Shown here one piece after another: positions 45,677 to 57,826 of a DNA stretch of 64,000 nucleotides. Position numbers and translations under genes: made by a program. Positions within the stretch are counted from its first letter, which is position 1. Each line of letters begins with the position of its first letter. A model generated the notes under the pieces. That model ran no database searches. It had not been told where the DNA came from and saw nothing but the letters and a program-made list of their open reading frames with translations. This DNA comes from Eleginops maclovinus (lineage: Eukaryota; Chordata; Actinopteri; Perciformes; Eleginopidae), in contig NC_086370.1 in assembly GCF_036324505.1 (NCBI RefSeq), forward strand, positions 4,397,453 through 4,461,452, given 5' to 3'.

Positions 45677-46236
45677 TGCCAGTATTATCCATTCCCAAAG
45701 CGCTGTCAATAGTCCACATGCTTGACCTTCCAGTGTCTTCATAGTTCTGCCTTGTAACAATACTGTTCAGACTGCATAGGTCAGCCAGCCTGGAATACAC
45801 ACAGGATTCCAATAGAGTGGTGCGGTGATGATTGATTAGGTTGACCGACCAAGAATTTAGCATTTCAAAGTCTCCCTCGAAAAACAGCAATGGGATTTTT
45901 CAATTGGCATTTGGAATATTGCAAAAAAAGGAACAATACTGGCATGTTTTATTCACAATTGCTTGACTTGACTTCAAAACCACTGAGCTAAAGGTGGATT
46001 TGTTTGGCATGATGACATTTAGTAGTCTCATTCAGCCACAGAAACCACCATATTTTATCTTGTAGGAAATTTTTTTTTAAATCTCTTCAGCTTGTGTTAA
46101 CCTCCGACCTAGTTTAGGCATCTTACCAAATATTAGTACAAAAACATTTGACTTTGAGATGAAGGAGCCTGGAAGTTTTGAAATACTAAAAAAATAGATG
46201 ATGTCCAGTGCTTTGGTACCTGTTATCTCTGACTTA

Positions 46237-47833
46237 CAGTTAGATCAATATATATTTGGACACTGACACATGTTTTGTTTTTTTACCTGTTTACTGAAAC
46301 ATATTCCAGTTATAGTTATATAATGGACATGGACATAAAGAGCATACTCTCAGCTTTCATTTGAGGGTATCCACATTCAAATTGGATGACGGGTTGAGGA
46401 GTTTCAGCTCCTTAACATGTGCCAACCTCTTTTAAAAGGGACCAAAAGTAATTGGACAATTGACTCAGGCTATTTCATGGGAAGGTGTGGGCAATTCCTC
46501 CGTTAGGTCATTATCAATTAAGCAGATAAAAGGCCTGGAGTTGATTTGAGGTGTGGTGCTTGCGTTTGGAAGATTTTGCTGTGAAGACAACATGCGGTCA
46601 ATGCAGGTGAAACAAGCCATCCTTAAGCTGCGAAAACAGAAAAAACCCATCTGAGAAATTTATACAATATTAGGAGTGGCAAATCTACAGTTTGGTACAT
46701 CCTGAGAAAGAAAGCAAGCAAGGGTGAACTCAGCAACGCAAAAAGACCTGGACGTCCACGGAAGACAAGAGTGGTGGATGACCGCAGTATAATTTCCATT
46801 GGGAAGAGAAACCCCTTCACAACAGCCAACCAAGGGAGCAACACTCTCCAGGAGGTAAGCGTATCAATGTCCAAGTCTACCATAAAGAGAAGACTGCATG
46901 AAAGTAAATAGAGAGGGTTCACTGCACGGTGCAAGCCACTCATAGTCCTCAAGAATAGAAAGGCTTGATTGGACTTTGCTAAAAAACATCTCAAAAAGCC
47001 AGCACAGTTCTGGAAGAACATTCTTTGGACAGATGAAACCAAGATCAACCTCTACCAGAATGATGACAAGAAAAAAGTATGGAGAAGGCGTGGTACAGCT
47101 CATGATCCAAAGCATACCACAGGCAGTGTGATGGCTTGGGCATGCATGGCTGCCAGTGGCACCGGGTCACTAGTGTTTATTGATGATGTGACACAGGACA
47201 GAAGCAGCCGGAGGAATTCTGAGGTGTTCAGAGACATACTGTCTGCTCAAATGCAGCCAAATTGATTGGGCGGCATTTCATAATACAGATGGACAATGAC
47301 CCAAAACATACAGCCAAAGCAACCCAGGAGTTTATTAAAGCAAAGAAGTGGCATATTGTTGAAAGGCCAAGCCAGTCACCTGATCTCAACCCAACTGAGC
47401 ATACATTTCACTTGTTAAAGACTAAACTTCAGACAGAAAGGCCCACAAACAAAGAGCAACTGAAAACCGCTGCAGTAAAGGCCAGGCAGAGCATTAAAAA
47501 GGAAACCCAGCGGTGACGTCCATGAGATCAAGACTTCAGGCAGTCATTGCCAGCAAAGGGTTTTCAACCAAGTATTAGAAATTAACATTTTATTTTCAGA
47601 TATTTAATTTGTCCAATTACTTTTGAGCCCCTGAAATGAAGGGATTGTGTTTTTAAAAAATGCTTTAGTTCCTCACATTTTTATGCAATCTTTTTGTTCA
47701 ACCCACTGAATTAAAGCTGAAAGTCTGCACTTCAACTGCATCTGAATTATTACATTTACAATTCATTGTGGTAATGTACAGAACCAAAATTAGAAATACT
47801 TTGTCTCTGTCCAAATATTTATGGACCTAACAG
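46237..47833 (+). mobile_element. Tc1-like transposon, inactive, 1597 bp
   Basis: Flanked by TA (46235-46236 and 47834-47835). The left end begins CAGTTAGATCAATATATATT and the right end is the reverse complement of CTGTTAGGTCCATAAATATT; both continue TGGACA-x-TGACA-like, giving imperfect terminal inverted repeats of over 30 bp. Between them is a broken DD34E transposase gene on the plus strand. Length and structure are those of a full-length fish Tc1 element whose gene has decayed. Confidence 0.9.
46592..47516 (+). pseudogene. Tc1-like transposase pseudogene (DD34E)
   Basis: Starts MRSMQVKQAILKLRKQKKPI and then hits TGA (46652-46654) and a frameshift. It continues with KSTVWYILRKK, a KRPGRPRKTRVVDD linker and the second helix-turn-helix region. 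In-frame stops follow at TAG 46909-46911 and TGA 46966-46968. The catalytic part is still readable: ILWTDETKINLYQ (first Asp), FIIQMDNDPKHTAKATQEF (second Asp) and SPDLNPTEHTFHLLK (Glu), the spacing of a DD34E enzyme. A frameshift near 47262 separates the first and second catalytic segments. The glycine-rich stretch that normally precedes SVMAW is missing (KHTTGSVMAWACM). The element cannot make its own transposase. Confidence 0.9.
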
Positions 47834-49764
47834 TATGTTTCATGTTTTATTGAGCAAGCTAAGACAAAGAAAACCAGGCTCTCAGAACAGGGCGCTTGGG
47901 GGCTTGTTTGTGTTGTATAGTCTCCAGTCAATGTAATACATGCACAGAAGCTGGTGCCAGTTCCTTGCTTGCTTTGCCTTTTCACTGCCATGCAATTAAA
48001 GGTTAAAATCTGCAATGGAATATTAAGAGGAAGTAAGGGACAAACTAGGTATTTTGATTAATTTGCTGTTTGTTTGTTTTTTTAAACGTAAAGGTTTCAT
48101 TGACAGCCTTAATCTATTTTGTGCCACACAAAACTGTTTTCATCAGCTGTATAAGACAAACCAAATGCCAGGACACCAAAGAGATGCATCAGATTGAAAG
48201 AAGGTTCAAATTTGAAATAAAGAGTACTTTTTGCCCCAAGTATGACATCAAACTGGGCAGTCATAAAACAATCCGTTAAATTCAAACTGTTGGCTTCTTC
48301 CTCACTTTAAATGATTCAGCAGCTAGGAGCTGTGCAGTGTCTCCACATTAGAAACTAATCCTTTTCAGAGATGGAATTGCCTTCTGAATGAATGTCTCAG
48401 TTGGCAACTGCCAACAAGAAGAAATAGACTGCCTTGTCATTGAGGGGAAATGCCAGAATGAGTATGATGACATTAATCGCCCGGCTTCTGAAGTAAAAGT
48501 ATTTTTGGCTATTATCTCAACATGTCGGAACAGTGCGCAGTCAACACATCTAACAGTGGTTCCCCTCTTTACGTCCAGAGGCCTCTCTGTCAGCAGCCTC
48601 AGGGCAAGCTCTATTCCTGCCCCCACCCCCACCCCCACCCCCCCAGTCTCAGCTGGCTCCCAGACAGGCTTACCATCATCTCTAGCACGCAGCACAAGAT
48701 GATATTCAAATGGAGTGGGCAATTAAGATGGATCAGAGTTTGAACAAATAACATTGATCCAGAGCAAGTGTGCACGAGTGTGACTGCATTAGTAATATTA
48801 AAGCATCGCTGAGGAGAACTGGCATTATTCAGGGGAGTTGACATGCTTTGTACCACTGCAGTAAAATCAACTAAATCTGCAGGATGTGCAGTAGGCCTAT
48901 AATGATCTCGCCATGGAACTAGCTTGTTTGACAATCATCCAGCATACAGTAGGTAACCATGTGACACAGCCAGAAATGCAAAGAAATATATGGTTTATAG
49001 TAGGTCTGTCAACGCGATTCATCTGGAAATCTTAACATGTAAAAAACAAATAACCAAAATATTCATACCACCAAGTTGGACCGCAACTTTCTCACGTTAT
49101 TCCATCGTGGATGTTTTGCAAGGCAGTGAAAAGGCAAAGAAAGCGAAGACATTGGAACGAGTTACATGTAGATATGTGTAGCACTCACTATACAGAGGGT
49201 AATCACAGCGGCTCTCCATGACAGCGGCAGATTTGTCGATACTTTGCTATTGGTACACTTTCAGATTTCAGGCCAAAAATTGTGTGCAGTAATGAATCCT
49301 GAAACCCCAAAAAGACTAAGCACTTTATAACAATTTTTACGATTTGTTCTACGAAATTACTATTATGTAGTTTGTTTATAGCAACACATTAGCTTATTCT
49401 TGCTGCTGATTCCATTTACGCTTCAAAAGTCATAACGAATTGTTAGTATGTGGATATCATCCTGCTAAACACAATTCAACATAAAGCAGTATTGTAACAG
49501 AATGCTTATTATGTTGATGTTCATGGTTTTGTTGTTTGCAGCTGGTTTGCATTTTGCAGGGTGTCAGCGAAAGTGTCACTGGTGATGGACGGTTCTTGTG
49601 ACTTTGAGTTGAGTGGGAGGGTACTTGCTGATTGGTTGGGTGTGGAAAGGGGCGTTTCCTGGAGGGAGAGACAGAGGGACACCAGGAGAAAGCTAACGGT
49701 AACGCTAATACAATCAATACAAGGTTTATTTTATTTCCTATAGCGAGACGCTACAGTATATTGT

Positions 49765-49905
49765 CCACAGAGCTTATTATCAGCAATATACCAAAATCCA
49801 ATGGAAAAATCCCATTGCTTTTTGTCGAGGAAGCCTAGTGATGCTAACTTCTGGATCGCCCTACAAAGTATGTCATCCCTGCACCACTCTAATCATCAAT
49901 CATGT
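49765..49905. repeat. dispersed repeat, copy B (partner at 36045-36185)
   Basis: CAGCAATATACCAAAATCCAATGG, AAAATCCCATTG, GTGATGCTAACTTCTGG and CACCACTCTAATC in the order seen at 36045-36185. Confidence 0.45.
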
Positions 49906-50559
49906 TATATAAAGAAAATAATCCAATGGTTACTATTACCAGATTGTGATGCATTTCTTTATATAACATAGTTAAATACTAGTAATTTAACCTAGGAGAA
50001 TAATCACAGATTATTTTAGTGATTAATGCAATTACGTCTTGGTAGCTACCACTCTCTCCCGCTGCTTTAGTTTGTCGCCTCCCACTAGGGATCAGGTGTG
50101 CTGTTCAAGACAGGTGTAAGGGGGCATGGCCGTGTGGACAAAGGGGAGGGGGAATTGTTTGGGAAAGGGGAGTTATTTTAGTTTCTTATGAGACAGAGAA
50201 GGAAGCTGGAAGCCTGCCAGCTTGTTAGAGGGAATTTAAGAAGCAGTTAGCTCTTTGCATGCTGATACCTCTGCATGAATAGCTTGAAAAGATGAATCTG
50301 AGGAAAAAGTTACAATTATTTTTAACAATTTTAAGAAAAAATTCTGACAAATCTCAGAACTAAAAAAAGGAAAATCACTTTTGGTCAAATCTAAATAAAA
50401 TAAAAACGTCACCTGATGTGGCTCTAATGTCTTCCGTAGGTTAATGTAGGCTAACTAGTAACTGTAACAGAATACATTTTTTCAAGCAAACTATATCAGA
50501 ATGGAGTCGTGATGGAAATGACCGCAGCACATAACAAAAAAAGAAAAGCATTCAGTGGA

Positions 50560-51027
50560 AGCCAGATCACAGTCTAAGAGCAGATAACATGGGATGAGTG
50601 TGAACGTGAGTCACTCAAACCGCACAGTGGGCGGAGGCGTGAAGCCAACTGTAGCATGTAGCCCCCTCCTCCCCCCACCACTGACAACACTGAGGAATCA
50701 CACATTTGTAGCTCAGGATCGCCTTCTGTCTGTTCCTGTGGAGGTGTAGCTGTTATGACAGCCTCCAACAGCGGCCAGCACCCCCCACCTGCAGCCTCCT
50801 CCCTCCCCCAGCCTGCCTTAGACAGGGGACTCGGCGCATTGCTGTGAGCCCGCCTGTTTCTGCGGTGTTGTTTTTGACCTGCAGTGACCATCGACTGCAG
50901 GAAGTAGTCGGACCCCACTAGTCCTTGGGCTGCAGGGAGATTACAGGCATGCCATCCGTCTTCACTGGAAACACCGCTGCCTCCTCCCACGGTGTGCTCA
51001 GCACCTGAAGGAATCACAGCTTCTGCA
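50560..51027 (+). promoter_or_regulatory. kndc1: probable kndc1 promoter and 5'UTR
   Basis: A GC-richer island in AT-rich surroundings, directly before the kndc1 start codon, with a GGGCGGAGGCG Sp1-like word near 50630 and several C-rich tracts. An in-frame TAG at 50905-50907 without an intervening in-frame ATG shows that translation begins at 51028, provided this part is transcribed. No TATA box or defined start site is seen. A 161-codon minus-strand open frame here is regarded as chance. Confidence 0.45.
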
Positions 51028-51126
51028 ATGGGGACTTCAGAGAGCGATGCTGCGTTCACATACTTCGGGAAAGCTGAGGAAAGATTTTATGATCTGGAGC
51101 ATCTGCCTCCACTGCTGGAGGACGAG
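51028..51126 (+). CDS. kndc1: kndc1 first coding exon (start codon)
   Basis: Thirty-three codons from ATG 51028 to a GTGAGG donor at 51127, phase 0: MGTSESDAAFTYFGKAEERF then YDLEHLPPLLEDE. The FYDLEHLPPLLEDE part corresponds to the segment just before the first KIND domain of vertebrate KNDC1 and joins ENVSLADILSLRD in the next exon. KNDC1 (very-KIND) is a neuronal Ras guanine nucleotide exchange factor with two kinase-like, non-catalytic KIND domains; it binds MAP2 and restrains dendrite growth. The start is fixed by an in-frame stop upstream (50905). The extreme N-terminus is variable in the family. Confidence 0.9.
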
Positions 51127-51252
51127 GTGAGGCGAGGCTTCTTTTTTTTGTTTCGATAATAGCTTAAAGGAGACATTATGTTAAAAAGGAAAACGATTTA
51201 CCAAGTGTTGGCCTACTTTAAATAAACAAACGTTATGTTTCTATGGTATTCA

Positions 51253-51760
51253 GAGGTGGAAGTAGCCTAGTACTCAGATCTTAAGTAAAAGTAGAAATAG
51301 CCTACTGTCGACTTCAAATACTCTATTGCAGAACAACATGCTGAATTAAAATGTTACCTCAATAGAACTACAGTTCCTGTTATCAACAAAAGGACAGTAG
51401 AATGGTTCTGTTATAGACTTGGTTTGAGTCTCTGTCTGTCATTACAAAAAATGAATGTCATTTTTAGTTGTTGATGAATACAGATCAATAAAACATGAAC
51501 GTCAACAAATGTAAGCTTGCATGTCAATGTGGAATCAATTTTAGATGCTACATGGGTAGATTATTAGTACTGCTTCATATCATATAAGCATGTGTTTTAG
51601 ATGTTTATACTAATAGTATTGTATAAAGCTTCCTATTTGCGTCTGAATTGTGGTGCCGCGTGTAGCATAAATGAAAATACTGTAGTTTATTAAGTGTGTC
51701 AAAATAGCACTTAAGTGCAGTACCTGAGTAACTGTACTTTGTTATCCACAACTGGTGGCA
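51253..51760. repeat. ACTTAAGTA-type dispersed repeat, copy B
   Basis: Left end AGGTGGAAGTAGCCTAGTAC, TCAGATCTTAAGTAAAAGTAG; right end AGCACTTAAGTGCAGTACCT, GAGTAACTGTACTTTGTTAT, CCACAACTGGTGG. The ends are loosely inverted relative to each other, suggesting a non-autonomous DNA element of about 0.5 kb. Related to the sequence at 27590-28075. Confidence 0.55.
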
Positions 51761-52159
51761 TTACATTACTGTCACATTAAGTTTAAGTTAGTTCATGTGA
51801 GGCCACTGAGGATTCCTCCTTCAGGAACAATGAGAGTTATTCAAACTGCAAAGTGATTATTTCAATTTAAATTATTCCGTTTTTTATTTTAGCTGCATCA
51901 AGACTGGATAAATTGAGTTCAAGTATACACCAAATCTGGGAAGCCAACACTATGATTTTTTCCCTTATCACCCCTGTTGAATGGTCCTGAAATGTAACTT
52001 CAGATAAACATAGTAAAGTTAAATGCACAATATTTCACTACATAAAGTCACATAGAAAGTATGTATTTAAGAGAAATACAAATATCTCAAATCCTTTATT
52101 GAGAAAATGCCCTTGGAAGTGTAGGGTTCGTACACATTGACTACTGACACTTAAGCTAA

Positions 52160-52290
52160 GCCTTTTTACCTTTATTAATCCCCTTGGGAAATTCAAGCGT
52201 TTATGCAGCAACAGAGAAGAGGAAAAACAGTACCGATTCACACAGGGATATGAAACACAAATTTAATACAAAATATATACAGATAAGTAA
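52160..52290 (-). repeat. LINE 3'-tail-like repeat
   Basis: TTTTTACCTTTATTAATCCC then CTTGGGAAATTCAAG; read on the minus strand this is AATTTCCCAAGGGGATTAATAAAGG, the end of common fish LINEs. A shorter match is present at about 4660-4700. Confidence 0.5.
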
Positions 52291-55200
52291 CGGTTTTTAA
52301 AACAAACGGTTAGAACAGAGAATAACAAGTGATGTGGGCATATATGCATTTGAAGTCCATATGGTTAAATATATATACATCTATCTGTGCAGAATAAAAG
52401 TCAGAACCTTGGAGCGGCCAACTTATGTAGGACAGCCATTTTTAGCTTTGGGGGGGGACTTCCAGCTTTCCTCTGCACTGTTCTCGGGGGAAACTGCTAT
52501 TTATGGGACTGCTGCTGCTGCTTCAAATGGCATTTTCTCCCCTATAATTGTGCTCTACCTTATCAGATCACATTGATACGCTTCGTTCACAATCTGCTGT
52601 AATGAACCTACAGAGCAGTGTTTTTGCTTATTGATAACTGATGTACCTGCGGGATTCTTACTTGGGTTTGTTTCTTTATGATTGAAAGCACTAAGTGTAA
52701 GTCACTTTTCATAAAAGCTTCAGCCATAAGAATCCTTTCCAAATGGCCAATTTTGTCCCCACACCTTTTTAAAAGTACAATTTATCAAAAATATTCTTGG
52801 AAAGAGTATGCCCAAGGAGACGTAATAAACAGGAAAGCATTGCAAAAGATTTATTTGCACAAGATGTACAATCTCAAGAACAGTGTTGTTTGTTCACACT
52901 TGGTGGGTATATTTCTGGGAACTCGAGTGGTGTCATTTAGATATGTGACACTTTTTATATTAGTTAACTTTGAATAGAAAAACAAACGACGCTCGTGTTT
53001 TACACAGGAAGCCCCACTGCACTAGTGTTCAAAACGCTAAAAAGAATTCCCCCTACCTACTGTTCCTAATAAGACCCTAAAACCTGCATGCATCGATCTG
53101 AAACTTGAACAAACTCTTTTCTTGGCCAAGTTTTCAGATGAATGTGTTTTAGGAAGCCTGTGTTACTGTAATAAGGGGACAACGATGGCATACTGTAAAT
53201 AAAGGAAATGTAAAACAATGACAAAGTTGGGTTATTTTATCCCCAGCCTATGGAAGACGATTAGGGCCACAAACAATCTGAATACTGAGTTTCAGTCAGA
53301 ACTCTGATTTTAAAGTAAGAATTATTTGAAAATCTCTGAATTCTGACCTTGAATCACGGACTTCTGAGAAAAAAGTTAGAATTATTTTTTCGAACTTTGT
53401 GTTTTGTGGCCTTTATGCTCTTCTGCACCAGACCCTGCAGTCAACATGTGGATGTGTCCTTAGGCAGGACATTCCTAAGTTGCTTCCAATTGTTTGGCTA
53501 ACGGTGTGTGAATGTTGGTTTCCACTCACTGGTGACACCTTGCATTTTATCCTCTGCCTCTGAAACCCTTTGAGGGGTCACAAAAACTGGGAAAGCTCTA
53601 TAATGCAGTCCATGTACCATTAACTTTGTGGGGAAAATAATGTAATGGAAGAAAAATAAGTTCATGCAGAACTGGATTTAGTGTTTGACAGTTGCCGCTT
53701 TGTGACTCCTCACACTTGCCACTTGTCTAGTTTAGGGCGGACTTTTGTGTCCTTGTAGAGCGAACAGAGGATCCTGTAATGATCAGACTGCAGAATGATG
53801 CTGTGTGGAATCTCTTCGATCACTGGGTCTGACACAGTAAACAAGGCCACTTCGTACGCTGTGTACTCTGTGTGCCAAATACCCTTGCTGCTGAGGAGAA
53901 TTCAGGATTGCTTTTCTGAAAATTAGGGCACGTTTCAAGGTGATGTATTTAAAACAGTTTACCTAGGAAGCTGTTTGCACAGTTTCTCAAAATTAAGGTT
54001 TATTTAATAACTTCGCTCTCAGCGCTACCAGCTGTCATCCTCCCCTGAAGAAATGATTTTCACCTAGCTGAGATCTCTCGCACTGATGTCGTTCTTTTGA
54101 TAAGATTAAACAAGACAAGATAAACCAATTCATTACTCCTTGGAAGAAAAGACCGTGTTCGATCCTGACTAAATAAAGGTTGAAGGAGTGGCTGTGTCAA
54201 TTGGTCAATTTCTATTTGTGACAGAGCTTATTTTTCTTTCCCAGGGTGCGTTTGAATCTCAGATTTTAGAGAATAGAGAAGTGTGAAAACAACTCTAGTG
54301 ACGAACATGTCAAGGTCATACATTTCAGGAGAAATAAACATAAGTATAGCTGTTTTATGATCAAGGAAATTGGGGATACACGCAATGGTTATTGGTGATT
54401 AACAACAGTTTAAAACGCTCTTTATTTCCCCAAAATCTCCAAAGGGCACCTTCAACTTGCTGGATTAGCTAAGAAATAGCAATTTAGTTTTTCTTTGCAA
54501 GAAGACACTCTGCTGCTGCTGATAACATTGCATTGTCAGAGTGTTATGCAGTATCCCAGAATCCACCTGTAGGAGTGTCACTTCAGGCTCTAGGGAGAAT
54601 TTTATCTAACGCCAAGCTGTCACTTTGCACACTCTGTATTTACATTTTAATGAAGCCGTGCCAGACGAGTTGTCTGCCTGAAGTTAAGAGCACAGACTTG
54701 AAACCTCTTGTTTGGTGGTGCGTTCAGGTACTTGAGTTGAAGGAAATGTGAGCACTTTGCCTTGTCTCCTCTGTTGCTCAGTAACGTGTGTGATAGGCTC
54801 TGCAGAGATTCCTCACAAATACCTTTTTCACAAGAACTAAAGACCCACTAATAACATATGGCCTTTTTTCGATGAGAAATATTCAAACTGGCTTTTATTT
54901 CCAGGACAAATGACTCAGCAGTTTTCACAGGTATTTATCAGTTCCAGCTCCCAACAGCAGTGATTGAACCCTGTAGTTGACACAAGTTGAGATGATAATA
55001 TAATAATATAATCAAAAGGGATTCTGACAATTATTATACCTTATTAACGTAAGGAATACATGCAATTCTTCCTCAAAGCACTCTGAGGACAGAAACATAC
55101 ATTTAACAAATTTGAAATAAAACTCTGACCTCTTTTCAATGCTCCAACAAAAAACAAAGAGACTAAATAAGAACAAAAAAAGATTAAGCATAAAAACCAC

Positions 55201-55629
55201 AGAAAATGTTGGGTCAGTAGGCGTGTGTAAGGCACAACCATAATGAGTTATTGTGTTTTGCTGCTTTCTGACCTGTACAACATGGAATTAATTAATACTT
55301 TAAATATATATATATATTTCAATATCTAATTTACTTAATTTAATTATGTTCACGGGTTATTGAAGCACATTTCCATCTTAACTTTGTATTTACTTAACAC
55401 AGTTATTGTGATTTACTGAACTCAGGTATTTACTTAACAAGGTGATTTCAGTTTATTTACCAGTTAGTTCAATTTACTAAAGACAAACTAGTTGTATTTA
55501 TGTTGACTTTGTTTATTGTACTTAACACAACTCAATCCTCAGCATTTCACATCACCTGACTATAATGCAAACCATGTGTGTACAGTATGTATGCCCACCG
55601 GAACTTTTATCATATGTGTGTTTCCACAG

Positions 55630-55828
55630 GAGAATGTGTCTCTGGCGGACATCCTGTCACTGCGGGACTGCTGTCTGTGTGAGGACGAGGTGTGGGCGGT
55701 GTGTGCAGAGTGTGTCCTAGCGCTGCAGAGCATCCGACCCTCCCACCTGTTCCACACGCTGTGCATAACGCCGGACACTCTGGCCTTCAACGGTCATGGG
55801 AACGTTTGCTTCATGGAACAACTCAGCG
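55630..55828 (+). CDS. kndc1: kndc1 coding exon 2 (KIND domain, N-terminal part)
   Basis: 199 bp from after CACAG (55629) to a GTGAGT donor (55829), phase 0 to phase 1. It reads ENVSLADILSLRDCCLCEDE, VWAVCAECVLALQSIRPSHL, FHTLCITPDTLAFNGHGNVC, FMEQLS. This is the start of the KIND fold (the C-lobe-like helices and the TLCITPDTLAF strand), very close to vertebrate KNDC1. KIND domains lack catalytic residues and serve as protein-binding modules. The 171-codon open frame from 55516 is this exon with intron read-through on both sides. Confidence 0.95.
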
Positions 55829-55929
55829 GTGAGTCCACAGCACTGACACACTCAACTGCAATTATGAAACCCCTTTCAGGACTTTGTAAACCCCTTAGTT
55901 TGCACTTTTTGCCTTATATTTTTATCTGT

Positions 55930-56185
55930 TTATTTTTATCTTCGCCAAGGACATTGGGTTTTCATTGCAGTTTTTTGGTCAGAATTTTGTCAGCAGGATT
56001 ACAGAAAGAAATCACTGCCCTGTCTTTATGAAACTTTGTTCAAGTATGAAGCACAGGCCATTTCGTTTTGGAGTTGATCAGAATCACAGAGCGGATACAT
56101 GCCGACTTGTTGATATTTTTGGGATAGAGTATTTGGCTTTGGCAAAGGTCCACGCTCTCCAACTACTACAGTTATTTATATTTTT
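55930..56185. repeat. dispersed fish repeat
   Basis: TTTTTTGGTCAGAATTTTGT, CAGCAGGATTACAGAAAGAA, ATGAAACTTTGTTCAAGTATG, GCAAAGGTCCACGCTCTCCAA. The order of words is that of a widespread teleost repeat ending in a GTCTGCGCTCTCCGAG-like phrase, from general knowledge. Class uncertain. Confidence 0.45.
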
Positions 56186-56754
56186 TCTAGCTTAACCCTT
56201 CATGGGCCGAAAAACCATTTTTGGTAACTTCCGCACACACCAAACATGGCGTCCCCCCGCGACTCAGTGAGTTTGAGAAGCATGTGGTTTTCTCCCAGCC
56301 AATAAGCGAAGATCATCATTCATTAGAAATGACTCCACACCCCACCCTAGTGATGAACATGCATCTGGTTTCAGAGCAGAGCTGGACGTATTCTTCCAAG
56401 GGAGGGTCAGGTTCTGAGATGTGTAGTTTCTCTGTGGCATTGTATATAATTGAAGTGCCTATGTTATGCTATTATGTTATAAAATGAATGTTTCTTTCAC
56501 CTTTATAGGCATTTTTCTTGTATTTCTTATAAAAACACTTCTTGAAATTATTTTTACTACAAACAGGCAAGGAACCATGTATGGTAAATTCATTGACCTT
56601 GATTTACTACATGAAAATGAAAAAAAAAGAAAATTGTCAAACAAGTAAAAAGGTCTTGTTATGTCCTCCAATAACACTCTTGGGTTGAAATTTTGTATTT
56701 CAAAGTATTTCAACGACTGCCCTATAAAGGGCTACATGTTTGGTTGTCTGTAAA

Positions 56755-56965
56755 TCAAAGTCAAAGTCAAAGTTCACTTTATTGTCAAAGTTTCCACATG
56801 TGTTATACATACAGAACATTGAAATAGCGTTTCTGTCAGTCCCACAGTGCAAATATAAAAGAACATATAACATAAAAAGATAAAGCCTAGAGAAAAAAGG
56901 GTGGGTAAAAAGGGGTACACAAAACAAAACTAAGTAATATATACATATGTTCGACACAATCAACA
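56755..56965 (-). repeat. non-LTR retrotransposon 3'-tail-like repeat, copy B
   Basis: AAGTCAAAGTCAAAGTTCAC, TTTATTGTCAAAGTTTCCAC, ATGTGTTATACATACAG, AGTCCCACAGTGCAAATATA; closely similar to 2763-2990 in order and sequence. Confidence 0.55.
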
Positions 56966-57826
56966 CAGTTTGACGGTAGTGCAAGTAGTTCTTTAGTGCA
57001 AAAAATTGAGTTTTTGCTTGAAGAGAAGGCATCGTTTTCTTTCTTCTTTCTCCTTGATCTGTGTCAGTTTCAATTATCAAGTCCTTGCTCGAAAACACAT
57101 CAGCGTCTCATTGGATCGATAAGGTTTTGCCCAGGTCTGTTCTGATTGCACACACAACATCTTCCTTCAGGCTTTTCCCCAACTAATGAAAAGCATCCTA
57201 CCTAGCAATTATCCGTCACCTCTTGTTTCGTTCCTTTTGCCATTTCTTTCTATTTCTCATACCCTCTCTATAAATTCAAGCATCGATTGCCAGTGATGGA
57301 GGTTGCTAGGGGGGTCGTTGTTGTGGCAACTGCTTGGTAAGTCTATGCGCAGTCAACCTCCAAACACATATGATCAAATTACCACATTACACGGCCAGAA
57401 TAGAATTAGTGTTTTATCCGTTTTTCTATCCAGGCACACATCTCCCACCAGTACTAGAGAGCCTTTGAAGAGATGCTTTGATTGCTCTGTCAGCTAAAGT
57501 CCTTCGCGGCTTCATCTGTTGTCACGCTGCTTTATCAGATCATGTTCAATCCTCCGGCTGTGATTCATCCTGTGGATAAAAACAGAGCCTACATTTACCC
57601 TTCTCATGTTCATTCTGAACACACAGTGCCTAAATCATTCATCACAACACTTTGCTCTCACAGTTTCCCGTTAATTCCATTTTAATTGAGCTCTTTGTGC
57701 GATTGGGATGACATTTCAGTCTTTCGTACTATTCTCTGGCCAATCCCGTGCTCGTACTGAAACACGCTCTTCATATGCGGCAGAATAGTATTTTACTGAG
57801 GGCAGTGAACGCATCAGCAATGTACC

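Larger units (their letters stand above)
30776..51027. other. intergenic region between adgra1 and kndc1, 20.3 kb
   Basis: No host coding exon is recognised. Listed elements include an inverted-repeat element (32329-32738) with a partner copy (34090-34275), a minus-strand LINE remnant (37293-38550), a degraded SINE-like piece (38590-38700), a split MITE (41427-42130), a T-rich degenerate tandem region (42890-43720), a Rex3/RTE LINE end (45430-45676) and a dead Tc1 transposon (46237-47833). The rest is AT-rich. A mixed-composition stretch near 36670-36800 shows no repeat character. The first part may be adgra1 3'UTR and the last 0.5 kb the kndc1 promoter and 5'UTR. Confidence 0.7.
51127..55629 (+). 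other. kndc1: kndc1 intron 1, 4.5 kb
   Basis: GTGAGG donor, acceptor TTTCCACAG ending at 55629. Contains a TTAAAGGAGACATTATG MITE-end-like word near 51164, an ACTTAAGTA-type repeat (51253-51760) and a LINE-tail-like piece (52160-52290). The rest is AT-rich with no recognised exon. Confidence 0.8.

Noticed and set aside
50574..51059. 161-codon minus-strand open frame opposite the kndc1 start
   Set aside because: No recognisable domain, low-complexity Gly/Ser/Pro content, and it overlaps the real first exon in antisense.
55516..56031. 171-codon open frame taken as a whole
   Set aside because: Only 55630-55828 is coding; the rest is intron on both sides of good splice sites.
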